Shown here in pieces: positions 45,599-53,830 of a DNA stretch of 64,000 nt; the stretch's first letter is position 1, and each line of letters starts with the position of its first letter. The position numbers and the translations under genes are program-made. The DNA is from Bradyrhizobium ottawaense (GTDB lineage: Bacteria; Pseudomonadota; Alphaproteobacteria; Rhizobiales; Xanthobacteraceae): assembly GCF_002278135.3 (NCBI RefSeq), contig NZ_CP029425.2, positions 930,001 through 994,000 on the forward strand, read 5' to 3'. The notes below the pieces were generated by a model, which ran no database searches, was not told the DNA's origin, and saw nothing but the letters and a program-made list of their open reading frames with translations.

Positions 45599-46314
45599 TC
45601 TTCTGAATCCCAGTTTCGAATTCGACGCCCCCGACGGGATATTGACGACGATTGCCACGTTTCCGCCACCTCCATCAACTGCAAGGGTTGGTAGTTGACG
45701 GGGTCGCAAGCGCCGCCTGAGCGGCCGGTCGATGGGCAAAGTGCATGTCGGGTCGGTCGCGGATGCTGTCCGCCGACTGTTGATTAAGTGGCTTGACCCG
45801 AAAATGTCTAATCGCGGTTACCCGTCCTGCGCGGCTTCGAGCACATCAGCATGACAAGAGTCAGCGCATCGACAGCGAGTCAGTTTCCTGATTGCAGCTG
45901 CTCCGCGTGTCCTCGTTCCGCCCGTATCGACCGTTCGTCGGCCATTGGATGCAAGTGTTCCCGCTTACGGCGAAGCTTCGACGGACGAGCCGCATTCAAT
46001 CCATTTCGTTCCGGGCGGACGATGCATCCGCAGTAAGACGGAGGCGTGTGTAGGGGCCGGCGATAAGGCTCGGCGCCGCATCGAGTTAAGAGTCCAGAAT
46101 TTCTTGCTGCGGCTGGCCTTCTCGATCACGGCCAGTACCCTCTTCGATACATGAAATTTGAGCCGCGAAACAGGCCGAGCGACATCCCGAGAACTGGCTA
46201 TTCCAGGAGCTCTCACAGAACTCCCAGCCGAGTTCGGTATTGAACGACTGCGCTCGGAGCGGCCGACTACGGCACCCATCTCCAACAGCCACGTGAGCCG
46301 GTTGCTGGAAGACC
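45599..46314. other. Gene-free stretch
   Basis: Frames at 45965-46285 and 46086-46595 (minus) have no recognisable pattern. I see nothing supported. Confidence 0.45.
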
Positions 46315-46425
46315 GGGCGCCGTGTCGTCTTCGCCTTCATCGTCACCGAGTTCGATGCAGAAGCTGCAACGGCGCAGTTCGGCAAGGTCGCCGATCCGCT
46401 CCGTCCCAAACTCGAAGCGGCGATG
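46315..46425 (+). pseudogene. IS256-family transposase fragment
   Basis: Reads RVVFAFIVTEFDAEAATAQF then GKVADPLRPKLEAAM, the IS256 block just after the second catalytic residue (usually AFAxxDAEAAKAQWRxVADQLRP). About 37 codons only. Confidence 0.65.
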
Positions 46426-46474
46426 ATCCCTGAGTGCGCTCTCGCGCATCCGAAGCTGAGCAAAGGCGTCAAAC

Positions 46475-46580
46475 GAACGGCGCCTTCGAGAGCTATCGCA
46501 CGCTCGATCCCGTGGCTCTGCTGGCGGAGATGAGGGACGCCAAGATCGAGCTCGGCACGCGTATCGGCGCCCGGCCGCCC
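46475..46580 (+). pseudogene. Integrase-type transposase fragment
   Basis: Reads FESYRTLDPVALLAEMRDAK then IELGTRIGARPP, like the linker after the DDE core in the intact element at 53831 (IYTALDPVTLLRDIRDVQ). Very short; identification tentative. Confidence 0.45.
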
Positions 46581-46739
46581 CTTGCTTGCTGCCAACGGAG
46601 GGAGAGGCTACTGCGATAAGAAATATCATGTCTTGTCGATACGGGCTTAGTCGTGTCGCGTGATCATTTTCATTCACGACGCATCCTCGATTGTCGAATT
46701 AGCGAACCAGGTTCAAGGCATTCGCTTTTGCGGAAAATG

Positions 46740-46991
46740 CTACCCCCTGCGCCGAAATGTTACTGTCCGCTGCAATCGATTTGGTTCGGCTTGATACCCC
46801 GGAACTGTCCACGCAAGGCTGTGACTGTGATTTGTTTTGACGGGGTCTTCGTTGGCCCACCACGCATCATATTCATACGCTGATTTCGGGAGGGAGCGAC
46901 CGATAAGCATCTCGATGTCGGCAAAGGTCATCTTGAGCGAGGCAGAGCTGTTTGCGACCAGCTTGTCTCTCAAAGGGTTATAGATCGACAT
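46740..46991 (-). CDS. DUF7662-type small protein
   Basis: An 83-residue protein: MSIYNPLRDKLVANSSASLK, MTFADIEMLIGRSLPKSAYE, AWWANED and a final strand RTVTFRRRG. This YxPLRDxL...FxxIExIxGxxLPxSA...WWAN pattern is a widespread small domain (DUF7662) found beside restriction and defence genes and also alone. Function unknown. Seems complete; ATG 46991. Confidence 0.75.
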   Translation of the reverse strand: MSIYNPLRDKLVANSSASLKMTFADIEMLIGRSLPKSAYEYDAWWANEDPVKTNHSHSLAWTVPGYQAEPNRLQRTVTFRRRG

Positions 46992-47511
46992 CGGGCTCCC
47001 CCATCCAACGATCTCATATTATATAGCCAATCCGGACTTTTCGTCACCAATTGCGGATTTTGTCCGATATTTGTCGGTTTTCGTTCGCAGCGGCACTGAC
47101 GCCGCCGCGACATCATGTCGAGCAGCAGCCACGTCTGCGCCGAAGGCAGGCGGACGTACCACCTTTTACGGCCCTGAACATCGGCCTGAGCGGCTCTCGA
47201 GCAATGAAGCTACCGAAACGATATAGCCTATCCGGAGACTTTCGTTCATCTCGATGTGTTAGGCCCGCTGGCATTGGCATATGTTCGAAGAAAAGCGCGA
47301 AGCCGTGCCTGCCATTGAGATGCCGGTTTCGGCTCTTGTGCTACAGCATCGCAAGTGGGCCGCCGGTCGGGTGGAGATATCCTCCGGTGGCCCTGACGGT
47401 CAGTTTCAATGCGCTGTCATGCTTTTAAGCGGCTAGCGTGGCCGCCATGGATCCGACAGGTGCATGCAGACGCTCGCCCCGCAGCACAGGGGAATTGCGG
47501 CTTTACCAGAA
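46992..47511. other. Gene-free stretch with diverged repeats
   Basis: ATAGCCAATCCGGACTTTTCG (about 47020) recurs as ATAGCCTATCCGGAGACTTTCG (about 47222), in the same orientation and near TTTTCGTTCG-like text. These may be worn copies of one short element. No gene seen. Confidence 0.4.
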
Positions 47512-48051
47512 TTAAGCAGCGCCTCGATGAGGCGACCCAAGCCCAGCAACAGGAACGCTGGTGCTTGAAATCGCCCTCAGGCCTCGGAGCTTCTCGGCGG
47601 CGCTCCAACTACTGAGAGCCTCGTGTGTTAGATACGTCGCGGCCAATTCATTCCAGGATCTCACGACCTGATTCCAGCTCTCTTTTCGGGCGGGCAAGAG
47701 CTCAAGCATCCTTTGCGCCTTGCGGGCAGCGGCAAACCTCCCGTCTCGCGTAGCGTCTTTCAGAATTCTCCGCACCAACACTTCGGTTCGCTTCCATCCG
47801 GCGCCCGTCGATCTATCCTCGGCCAAGGAAGCGAAGTACACTCGAAAGGTCAGGGCACGTTCGGCGGCGATGCCCGATGCCAAGCTTGGCTCGTTCAACC
47901 ATCGGTAAAGAGACTCGAGCTGCTCCGAGTCGCCGAGCGTGAAAGTGTCATCATCCCCGAAAACCAAGAATGTCGCGAAACCGGCGATCTCAAGTTGCAT
48001 GCCCAAATCTTGTGAGTCCAGCCAACGGGTGATTGCTTCTAGTGGAGACAT
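47512..48051 (-). CDS. Hypothetical protein
   Basis: A 179-residue protein from ATG 48051 with AGGAG eight bases before. The start reads MSPLEAITRWLDSQDLGMQL, then IAGFATFLVFGDDDTFTLGD, RVYFASLAEDRSTGAGWKRT and LELLPARKESWNQVVRSWNE. It is balanced in charge and looks like a real helical soluble protein. I recognise no domain. It may form a pair with the frame upstream at 48107-48433. Confidence 0.6.
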   Translation of the reverse strand: MSPLEAITRWLDSQDLGMQLEIAGFATFLVFGDDDTFTLGDSEQLESLYRWLNEPSLASGIAAERALTFRVYFASLAEDRSTGAGWKRTEVLVRRILKDATRDGRFAAARKAQRMLELLPARKESWNQVVRSWNELAATYLTHEALSSWSAAEKLRGLRAISSTSVPVAGLGSPHRGAA

Positions 48052-48106
48052 AGCTTTGCTCTCCTGTGGGGTTGATCGCGATTCAGCCCGGAGGACACCG
48101 CGCGGG

Positions 48107-48433
48107 TCAACTACAAGAATTTGTAGCTGACGGAAATAAAGAGCTGTCAGGCGTGCCGCCGCTATGGTGTTTCTGCATTGAACGGAGGGATTTCCGAAGG
48201 ACGGCTGAGCAGCGCCACCCCGCGCCGACGACTTGCAAATTCCGAGCCTCGTTACTCCAAGAGGCGCTTGTTCGATTGGAGAAGATTCGGCGGCTTGCGA
48301 TATCCGTTGGAACATCAAGGACGAGCCCAACCCCGACCAGCTCGAAGGAATTGACGCTCTGAAGCACGGTCGCTAGGGCAAGGTTGTAATCTTTGAGGCG
48401 ATCAGCGAACATGACGGATGTGCGGATTGACAC
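48107..48433 (-). CDS. Hypothetical protein, doubtful
   Basis: A 108-residue frame from a GTG start: MSIRTSVMFADRLKDYNLAL, VNSFELVGVGLVLDVPTDIA; the second half is less protein-like and competes with another frame (reading LTALYFRQLQILVVDPRGVL up to 48051). A frameshifted single gene of about 120 residues upstream of the 47512-48051 gene is possible. Confidence 0.35.
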   Translation of the reverse strand: MSIRTSVMFADRLKDYNLALATVLQSVNSFELVGVGLVLDVPTDIASRRIFSNRTSASWSNEARNLQVVGAGWRCSAVLRKSLRSMQKHHSGGTPDSSLFPSATNSCS

Positions 48434-49025
48434 TTCGACGTGGGAGCGCGAGTACGGGAAGAAGCCAAGCGGGCGCCGCTATCGGCGCTTCCGGATCATA
48501 TCGCCCAGTATTGCAGTCAAAGACTATTAATTAAGAACGGAGATCCCAATGACGTTCCCCAGGGCGTGCAGGGGGGCAATAGAAAGGGCGCGGCAACGCG
48601 GTTCGGCTCAAATCGTGCTGCTACCGTGAGGGACCCTGACGAGTTTGACGATCGAACGCATGTTTTCCCGAGGGCTGAGACGGAACAAGAGCTTGGGATC
48701 ACGGTCATAATGGAAAAGTGGATCGTCTCCCAATCCGTCATCAATCCAGCCTTTGACTCTAACGAGAGAGAAAAGACTGGCTAGCAGCTAGGCGACATCT
48801 CGCTCTCGACACTCGATCTCGCCGATTGCAGCCGCGATCGCTCGTGAATAAGGGAAGCGACCAAGGCCCGGCAGTTGGTCTCCCCGGTCACAGCAACAGT
48901 CCAGCCCTATCACTACAAGGCGCTGCTCCTTCCGAGCCCACCAAATTCGGTAGTTGAGGCGACCGCGGCAGATTTGCAGAGTAAGGCCATCTGTCGATCA
49001 CAGGGGCGAGGCCGGAGCAAGCTTT
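48434..49025. other. Stretch with one doubtful frame
   Basis: A plus frame at 48440-48784 (114 codons: LGITVIMEKWIVSQSVINPA near the end) is open but unmatched to any family I know and has no clear ribosome-binding site. Nothing else seen. Confidence 0.4.
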
Positions 49026-49196
49026 ATGGCTGGCGTTCAATACTTCGTGTCGCGCCATAAAGGCCGGTGGAAGGTTGCGCTCAATTTTGAGTACTCCGGC
49101 CCCTACGCCACTGAGGAAGAGGCGACCGCGTCGCCGTCGACGCCGCGGCAGGGCACGTCGCTCAGGTTCTCGTTCAAAGGGAAACCACCAATTTAG
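49026..49196 (+). pseudogene. DUF2188-type protein with frameshift
   Basis: MAGVQYFVSRHKGRWKVALN then GPYATEEEA matches the first half of DUF2188 proteins; the second half (RVAVDAAAGHVAQVLVQRET) is in the +1 frame, starting near 49130. Joined, the usual 65-residue protein. Confidence 0.65.
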
Positions 49197-49455
49197 AATC
49201 GAGTGGACATATGGCCACGACCCATACCCCCACCAGCCAGCTAATCGCTGACCACATGAGATCGGCGCCGACCTTTCCCGCCACGCCCGCCCCGCAACAC
49301 CAAAGCGCGTGGCATCAGCAGGGCGGAATCTCACACCGAACACTTATCCACTTTCCGACCGCGCTTCTGAGGCCGGCCCTGTCGAGCGCTGCCGTGCCAG
49401 GTTCTGCAGCGGGCGTGCCCTTGGTCTGCGTGGGGAACAAGGCGTTCGTCGCAGG

Positions 49456-49563
49456 TCAACAAGATCGGCGGCGTCAGCGACGCCAGCATCTACAAATGGA
49501 AGGCCAAGTTCTTTCAGCGTCGAGCCTTGCAACGGAAGCGCGCGGTTTCGTCGCGCCTAGAGT
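49456..49563 (+). pseudogene. Transposase OrfA fragment
   Basis: Reads VNKIGGVSDASIYKWKAKFF, the helix-turn-helix end of an IS3-type OrfA. About 36 codons, no start. Confidence 0.5.
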
Positions 49564-50230
49564 AGAATATTAACATTGCAACCGTCTAGGTTGTGTGCGA
49601 CCATAGGCTTGGGTCTCAGAAACCGAAGACAGCATCAGTGGCCATCAATGGGCCAGCGTGCTAACAGCCCCGTTCGGCGGGGACGGTGCGCCCGTGTCCA
49701 AGGGCACCCCAAAAGCACATTGGCCGGTCACGATTACGGTTTCTGAACCCCGGCAGCCAGTCCGCTACCGGCATCAGAGCTAAAAGCAAAATCCATGAAC
49801 CATCAGCGAATCTCGCGCCGCGTCGTGGCGATCGCTCGCGTCTGTAGTCTCGAAGTTCTGCACGACAACGAAACATCTCAGCAGAGGGCCGACCGGTTGA
49901 TGGCACCGCACAAGCGGGGCAACCGTTGTCCGTTGTCAAATGATTTGAGGCTGATTAGGCGGCTGGCGAAAGGAGCGTCGGGCTCCTCAGGGGCTAGAGT
50001 TTAAGCGGCCTGCACTCGATGCTGCAAGCGAAGGTTGCGTCTCATCGGCGCTATCCTGCTCGAGCGGCGCCCAAGTTGAGCACCCGCAAGCAAGAGTCGC
50101 ACGGGCGCATGTCCGTCGTCACGACGATACCCAAGGAAAAGGCGAAGGGGTTTGTTCGCAGGCTCGCTGAAGCTCTTTCCGGCAATCATAGTCAACGGCC
50201 CCGGGTTTGCCGGAGGCCATTTGGTTTAAG
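49564..50230. other. Gene-free stretch
   Basis: No frame with family pattern. An inverted GGCCG/CGGCC run near 50195-50210 lies just before the IS3 fragment. Confidence 0.45.
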
Positions 50231-50525
50231 TTATGCCGCCTTGGCTGGTTGTTCCAGCATGGCGTAGTAGCGTTGCTCGGCTTCGGCCGGCGGGATGTTT
50301 CCGATGGGCTCCAGGAGCCGCCGGTTGTTGAACCAGTCGACCCATTCGAGAGTGGCGAACTCGACGGCCTCGAAGCTGCGCCATGGCCCGCGCCGATGGA
50401 TCACCTCGGCCTTGTAGAGACCGTTGATGGTTTCGGCAAGAGCGTTGTCATAGGAATCTCCGACGCTGCTGACAGACGGCTCGACGCCAGCCTCAGCCAG
50501 GCGCTCGGTGTACTTGATGGATACG
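50231..50525 (-). pseudogene. IS3-family transposase OrfB, C-terminal fragment
   Basis: Reads IKYTERLAEAGVEPSVSSVG, DSYDNALAETINGLYKAEVI, VEFATLEWVDWFNNRRLLEP and PPAEAEQRYYAM: the last catalytic block (DNALAET) and tail of IS3-group OrfB. The upstream two-thirds are gone. Confidence 0.9.
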
Positions 50526-50723
50526 TACGTTAAAGTGCTGGTCAAGAAAGCTGACGTTTCATCGAAATGACTTTGGCTACCCTACAGGACATGAATTGCC
50601 GGAGAGCTGCCTAGTCGAACTCCTTCGCCGCTGATGTTCACGAGTTTAAGTAGGCCTTGTTGACCAGACCGTCGCCGAAGACCGGGGCTGACCGCCTTTG
50701 TCCCCGAGAGAGTCGTGCGGCAC

Positions 50724-50969
50724 TCAACCCTCCCACTCTAGAAGCGCGCGTATGCGTGCAGCGATCCGCCGCGCGTCGTTCGGCCTAAGATTGGGCTTCA
50801 CGCTGTCGAGGATGCCTAACACTGCCCGAGCCTCCTCGGCATCAAATGTCGCGACTTGGCGATCTGCCAGGCTCAAAGACTGATCGGCCGCCCGGGCCTG
50901 ATTGGCTGTAAGCACCTCAAGCGCTTGCGACCGTAGGGCCGTGATGTGCCGCTCGAATATATGCATCCT
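50724..50969 (-). CDS. Small hypothetical protein with hairpin leader (gene a)
   Basis: An 81-residue protein, MHIFERHITALRSQALEVLT, LADRQVATFDAEEARAVLGI, PNDARRIAARIRALLEWEG. Helical and mixed charge; no domain known to me. The start may also be at an upstream ATG (50978). The 79-bp hairpin element at 50985 stands directly before the start. It shares that leader type with two other small minus-strand genes further right. Confidence 0.65.
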   Translation of the reverse strand, partial: RMHIFERHITALRSQALEVLTANQARAADQSLSLADRQVATFDAEEARAVLGILDSVKPNLRPNDARRIAARIRALLEWEG

Positions 50970-50984
50970 TTGGCCCCATGGTTG

Positions 50985-51063
50985 GGAGTTAGCGGCCACG
51001 TGGCTCGGCGCTCAATCTGAGAGAAGAAGAAGCGCTGTCCCTACCACGCGCGCCGCTAACTCC
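50985..51063. repeat. Hairpin element copy 1
   Basis: Outer arms GGAGTTAGCGGC (50985-50996) and GCCGCTAACTCC (51052-51063) are a perfect 12-bp inverted repeat. Inside, GTGGCTCGGCGC faces GCGCTGTCCCTACCAC, leaving an uneven internal loop (CTC against TCCCTA). The minus strand leads straight into gene a. Confidence 0.8.
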
Positions 51064-51084
51064 ACCGCCAGCTTCGGGAGGGAA

Positions 51085-51200
51085 GAAGGCTGTCGGTAGG
51101 ATACATCCACCGCAAAAAGCCGTGGCACAACTACCAGAACTGGTTGCCGCATCACAGTCACGGTCGCCTGGCAATGGGGGCGCGACTCGGCGCCGAGAAG
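51085..51200 (+). pseudogene. Worn small plus-strand gene with PW-NYQ-WLP core
   Basis: One frame reads RLSVGYIHRKKPWHNYQNWL then PHHSHGRLAM, alike to the frame at 52088 (KLTAESIVRESPWRNYQDWL). No start remains. It follows hairpin copy 1 as the other follows copy 2, and a half copy of the hairpin core (GACTCGGCGCC) lies at about 51180. Confidence 0.45.
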
Positions 51201-51279
51201 GATGCAAGGCAACCTACTGGGATTGGTCGGCACACTAACCCACGGCCGAGGTCCACACTGAGGCTCTTTTTTCTTGCAG

Positions 51280-51576
51280 ATGGGAGAGACCCGAGTGACC
51301 AGCCGCATACGAATTCAATGCATCAACAAGACTGACAGGCAGAACCCTCACGAGCGAATCAAAAACGTTGGCGGAGTAAACCCGGACGGGTCTAGGTGGA
51401 AGCAATCCGTCGATCACACGATCAAAGAAATCGAAAACGGTGTATGGGAGTTCTATGTCGAGGAAAAGCGCACGGCCGATGTGATTGTGGCCGTCCACAA
51501 CGGGCACAAGTACATCAAGACGAAGGCCGACGGCATTCAACCGGACAATTTGCTTTCACTCCCTGAGTGCCCCTAA
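51280..51576 (+). CDS. DUF3892 protein
   Basis: A 98-residue protein: RIQCINKTDRQNPHERIKNV, GGVNPDGSRWKQSVDHTIKE, GVWEFYVEEKRTADVIVAVH and GHKYIKTKADGIQPDNLLSL. This is a complete DUF3892 domain, small beta-rich protein of unknown role often carried on mobile DNA. GGGAGA and the ATG at 51280 or the GTG at 51295 can start it. Opposite in strand to its neighbours. Confidence 0.85.
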   Translation: MGETRVTSRIRIQCINKTDRQNPHERIKNVGGVNPDGSRWKQSVDHTIKEIENGVWEFYVEEKRTADVIVAVHNGHKYIKTKADGIQPDNLLSLPECP

Positions 51577-51678
51577 TTGTCGCAAGGATAAAGTTCATTG
51601 GCGATCCGGCTGATCAGTAGTATAATTTTGATAGAGCGCCTCCCGAGAGTCACTTGAAAAGGTTGGACGTGTACGCTC

Positions 51679-51996
51679 CTATCTGCCAGCCTTCCGTTCT
51701 GAGGTCAGCCAGGCTGGGAGCGGATCGCTCGATGCGGTCTCCCCGGTAGGCAGACCGGACGCCCGGTCCAGATACCAATCAATCGCCTTGCGATCCCAAC
51801 GCTGAGTGCCGGGGATAGCCTCCGGTACCAAGCCCTTCTTAATCCACGTGTTGAACGCGTCCTTGGAGCACCCGCAATAGGCGGCTGCGTTGGCCTTAGT
51901 GAGGCCCCGAGGTGCGATCTGATCGGCGCGTAGTATCCGCTCCGAACGTCTCAGCTCTGCGGGCGAAGGTCTGTCACGCTGATGATCACCGTCCAT
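51679..51996 (-). CDS. Helix-turn-helix protein, excisionase-like (gene b)
   Basis: A 105-residue protein. The centre, RGLTKANAAAYCGCSKDAFN then TWIKKGLVPEAIPGTQRWDR and KAIDWYLDRA, is a MerR/Xis-type helix-turn-helix with wing. Hairpin copy 2 lies 15 bases before the ATG, and the sequence between (ACCATAGGTCCAAATG) resembles that before gene a (ACCATGGGGCCAAAGG). It might control excision of a small element formed by this gene group, though no integrase is near. Confidence 0.75.
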   Translation of the reverse strand: MDGDHQRDRPSPAELRRSERILRADQIAPRGLTKANAAAYCGCSKDAFNTWIKKGLVPEAIPGTQRWDRKAIDWYLDRASGLPTGETASSDPLPAWLTSERKAGR

Positions 51997-52010
51997 TTGG
52001 ACCTATGGTA

Positions 52011-52084
52011 GAAGTTAGCGGCAACGTGACTCCGCGCCCGAGCTGGAATGAGAGGCGCTGTCCCTACCACGCCCCGCCAACTTC
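52011..52084. repeat. Hairpin element copy 2
   Basis: Outer arms GAAGTTAGCGG and CCGCCAACTTC (one mismatch). Core GTGACTCCGCGC faces GCGCTGTCCCTACCAC. Directly upstream of gene b on the minus strand. Confidence 0.75.
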
Positions 52085-52087
52085 AAC

Positions 52088-52210
52088 ATGGCCAGCGTCA
52101 AGCGACTGAAGCTGACGGCGGAAAGTATCGTCCGGGAAAGCCCGTGGCGCAACTACCAGGACTGGTTGCCGCCAGACGCTTGGGCGATCAGTCTCAGCGA
52201 CCGGAAGCAA
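52088..52210 (+). CDS. Very small plus-strand frame with PW-NYQ-WLP core
   Basis: MASVKRLKLTAESIVRESPW, RNYQDWLPPDAWAISLSDRK; the frame then runs through hairpin copy 3 to 52282. Its likeness to the worn frame at 51085 at protein level (PW-x-NYQ-x-WLP) suggests a real, possibly shortened gene. The codons for NYQ-x-WL also form a DNA hairpin (CAACTACCAG/CTGGTTG). Confidence 0.4.
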
Positions 52211-52272
52211 CGCGGGCACGGCTCGGCGCCAGGTCAGGATAAGAATCGGGCGTTGTCCCTACCGCGCCCGCG
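52211..52272. repeat. Hairpin element copy 3
   Basis: Arms CGCGGGC and GCCCGCG; core CACGGCTCGGCGCC faces GGCGTTGTCCCTACCG. The arms differ from copies 1 and 2 in sequence but still pair, while the internal CTC/TCCCTA loop is kept. Confidence 0.7.
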
Positions 52273-52280
52273 CTGCAATT

Positions 52281-52365
52281 GAGATTAGCGGTGACGTGAC
52301 TCGGCGCTCTAGCCCCCTCGCGTACACCGGGGCACGCACTGTCCCTGCCACGCGCCGCTAAGCTC
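52281..52365. repeat. Hairpin element copy 4
   Basis: Arms GAGATTAGCGG and CCGCTAAGCTC (one mismatch); core GTGACTCGGCGC faces GCACTGTCCCTGCCAC. It follows copy 3 after eight bases. No gene start is seen directly after it on the minus strand other than the region of copies 3 and 2. Confidence 0.72.
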
Positions 52366-52453
52366 AATGGCTGAGTATTCGGGCTAGCTTTCCAAAAGCT
52401 GACAAAGATCCGCGCGGAAAATTTACAAACGAAAAGCGGCCCGCTTGGGCCGT

Positions 52454-52720
52454 TCAAAGCTCAATCTGTTGTGGGCAATCATGCAGCCACGCAAAGACGC
52501 TCGCTAGACTGTAAGGCCGTGCGACTTCATGGCCGTCAAGCTTAATGGGGTGATCTTCGATAAGATAGAATTGCCCGTCGGCTGTTCTGACCATCCGATC
52601 TCTTAGCTCAAACCACACGCCCGTCGGCCACCTTTTATAGGATACTCGCGTCGCGAAATGGACCGCTTCAGCAATGTCCCGCGCGCGCAAATGCCTTAAA
52701 GGCTTAGCCTTTGGTGCCAT
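52454..52720 (-). CDS. Small hypothetical protein with hairpin leader (gene c)
   Basis: An 88-residue protein: MAPKAKPLRHLRARDIAEAV, TRVSYKRWPTGVWFELRDRM, QFYLIEDHPIKLDGHEVARP, YSLASVFAWLHDC. Beta-rich middle, no domain known to me. GAGGAAATC stands before the ATG at 52720, and hairpin copy 5 ends about 25 bases upstream. Gene d (53015-53200) may code for a distant relative of its C-terminal half. Confidence 0.65.
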   Translation of the reverse strand: MAPKAKPLRHLRARDIAEAVHFATRVSYKRWPTGVWFELRDRMVRTADGQFYLIEDHPIKLDGHEVARPYSLASVFAWLHDCPQQIEL

Positions 52721-52746
52721 GATTTCCTCGTCGGCTCAAGAGCCGC

Positions 52747-52814
52747 GCGGATGCGACTCGGCGCCTTTATCGGCTGGGGGGCTTAGATAGAGGCGCTATC
52801 CCTGCGGCATCCGC
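52747..52814. repeat. Hairpin element copy 5
   Basis: Arms GCGGATGC and GCATCCGC pair fully though unlike the arms of other copies; core GACTCGGCGCC faces GCGCTATCCCTGC. Just upstream of gene c on the minus strand. A smaller inverted repeat GTTAGCC/GGCTAAC follows at 52828-52855. Confidence 0.72.
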
Positions 52815-53014
52815 ACTGCCCCGTGAAGTTAGCCCCTCGGATCATAAAGGCTAACCCACACCCTGCTTTCCCATGAACCTTAATCCGCTGGGAGCTGAAG
52901 TGCGGTTTAGCGAGAAAGCCGCCGTGCGTGGCCTACCTAAATTGATAGGCCAGACTGAGCGACTTAACGCCGCTCAGCCTGCCAGTATTTCAGCCTCGGT
53001 CTTTTGCAGATCGA

Positions 53015-53200
53015 TCAGGCCGCATTAAAAAGGCGTTCGGCCCGCTTACGATCAGTGGCAGCCGCATCACGACGGCGGGTCGGATTGGCGCTCAGCCAAT
53101 CTATTGCCCGCTTACGGCCGATTGGCGTCACGATTTCAGACACTCCCGGCTCCCACGTCTCTTCGACCAAATAGACTCGCCCGCCCGCCCGCCCGACCAA
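53015..53200 (-). CDS. Small hypothetical protein (gene d)
   Basis: A 61-residue frame: MVGRAGGRVYLVEETWEPGV, SEIVTPIGRKRAIDWLSANP, RRRDAAATDRKRAERLFNAA. The layout strand-strand-helix resembles the second half of gene c. Its 5' flank is replaced by an IS fragment at about 53220, so the N-terminus and any leader may be missing. Confidence 0.5.
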   Translation of the reverse strand: MVGRAGGRVYLVEETWEPGVSEIVTPIGRKRAIDWLSANPTRRRDAAATDRKRAERLFNAA

Positions 53201-53225
53201 CGGATTCGTTCGGCCTAGAAGGTTC

Positions 53226-53800
<575 letters not shown>

Positions 53801-53830
53801 CGCCTTAATTGTTACCGGATCCTAAGCCGT

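Noticed and set aside
50985..52814. Hairpins as integron attC sites
   Set aside because: Small genes alternating with inverted repeats recall cassette arrays, but attC sites open with RYYYAAC and close with GTTRRRY. Here the order is reversed (GTTAG opening, CTAAC closing), the GTTRRRY consensus is not met, and no integron integrase is present.
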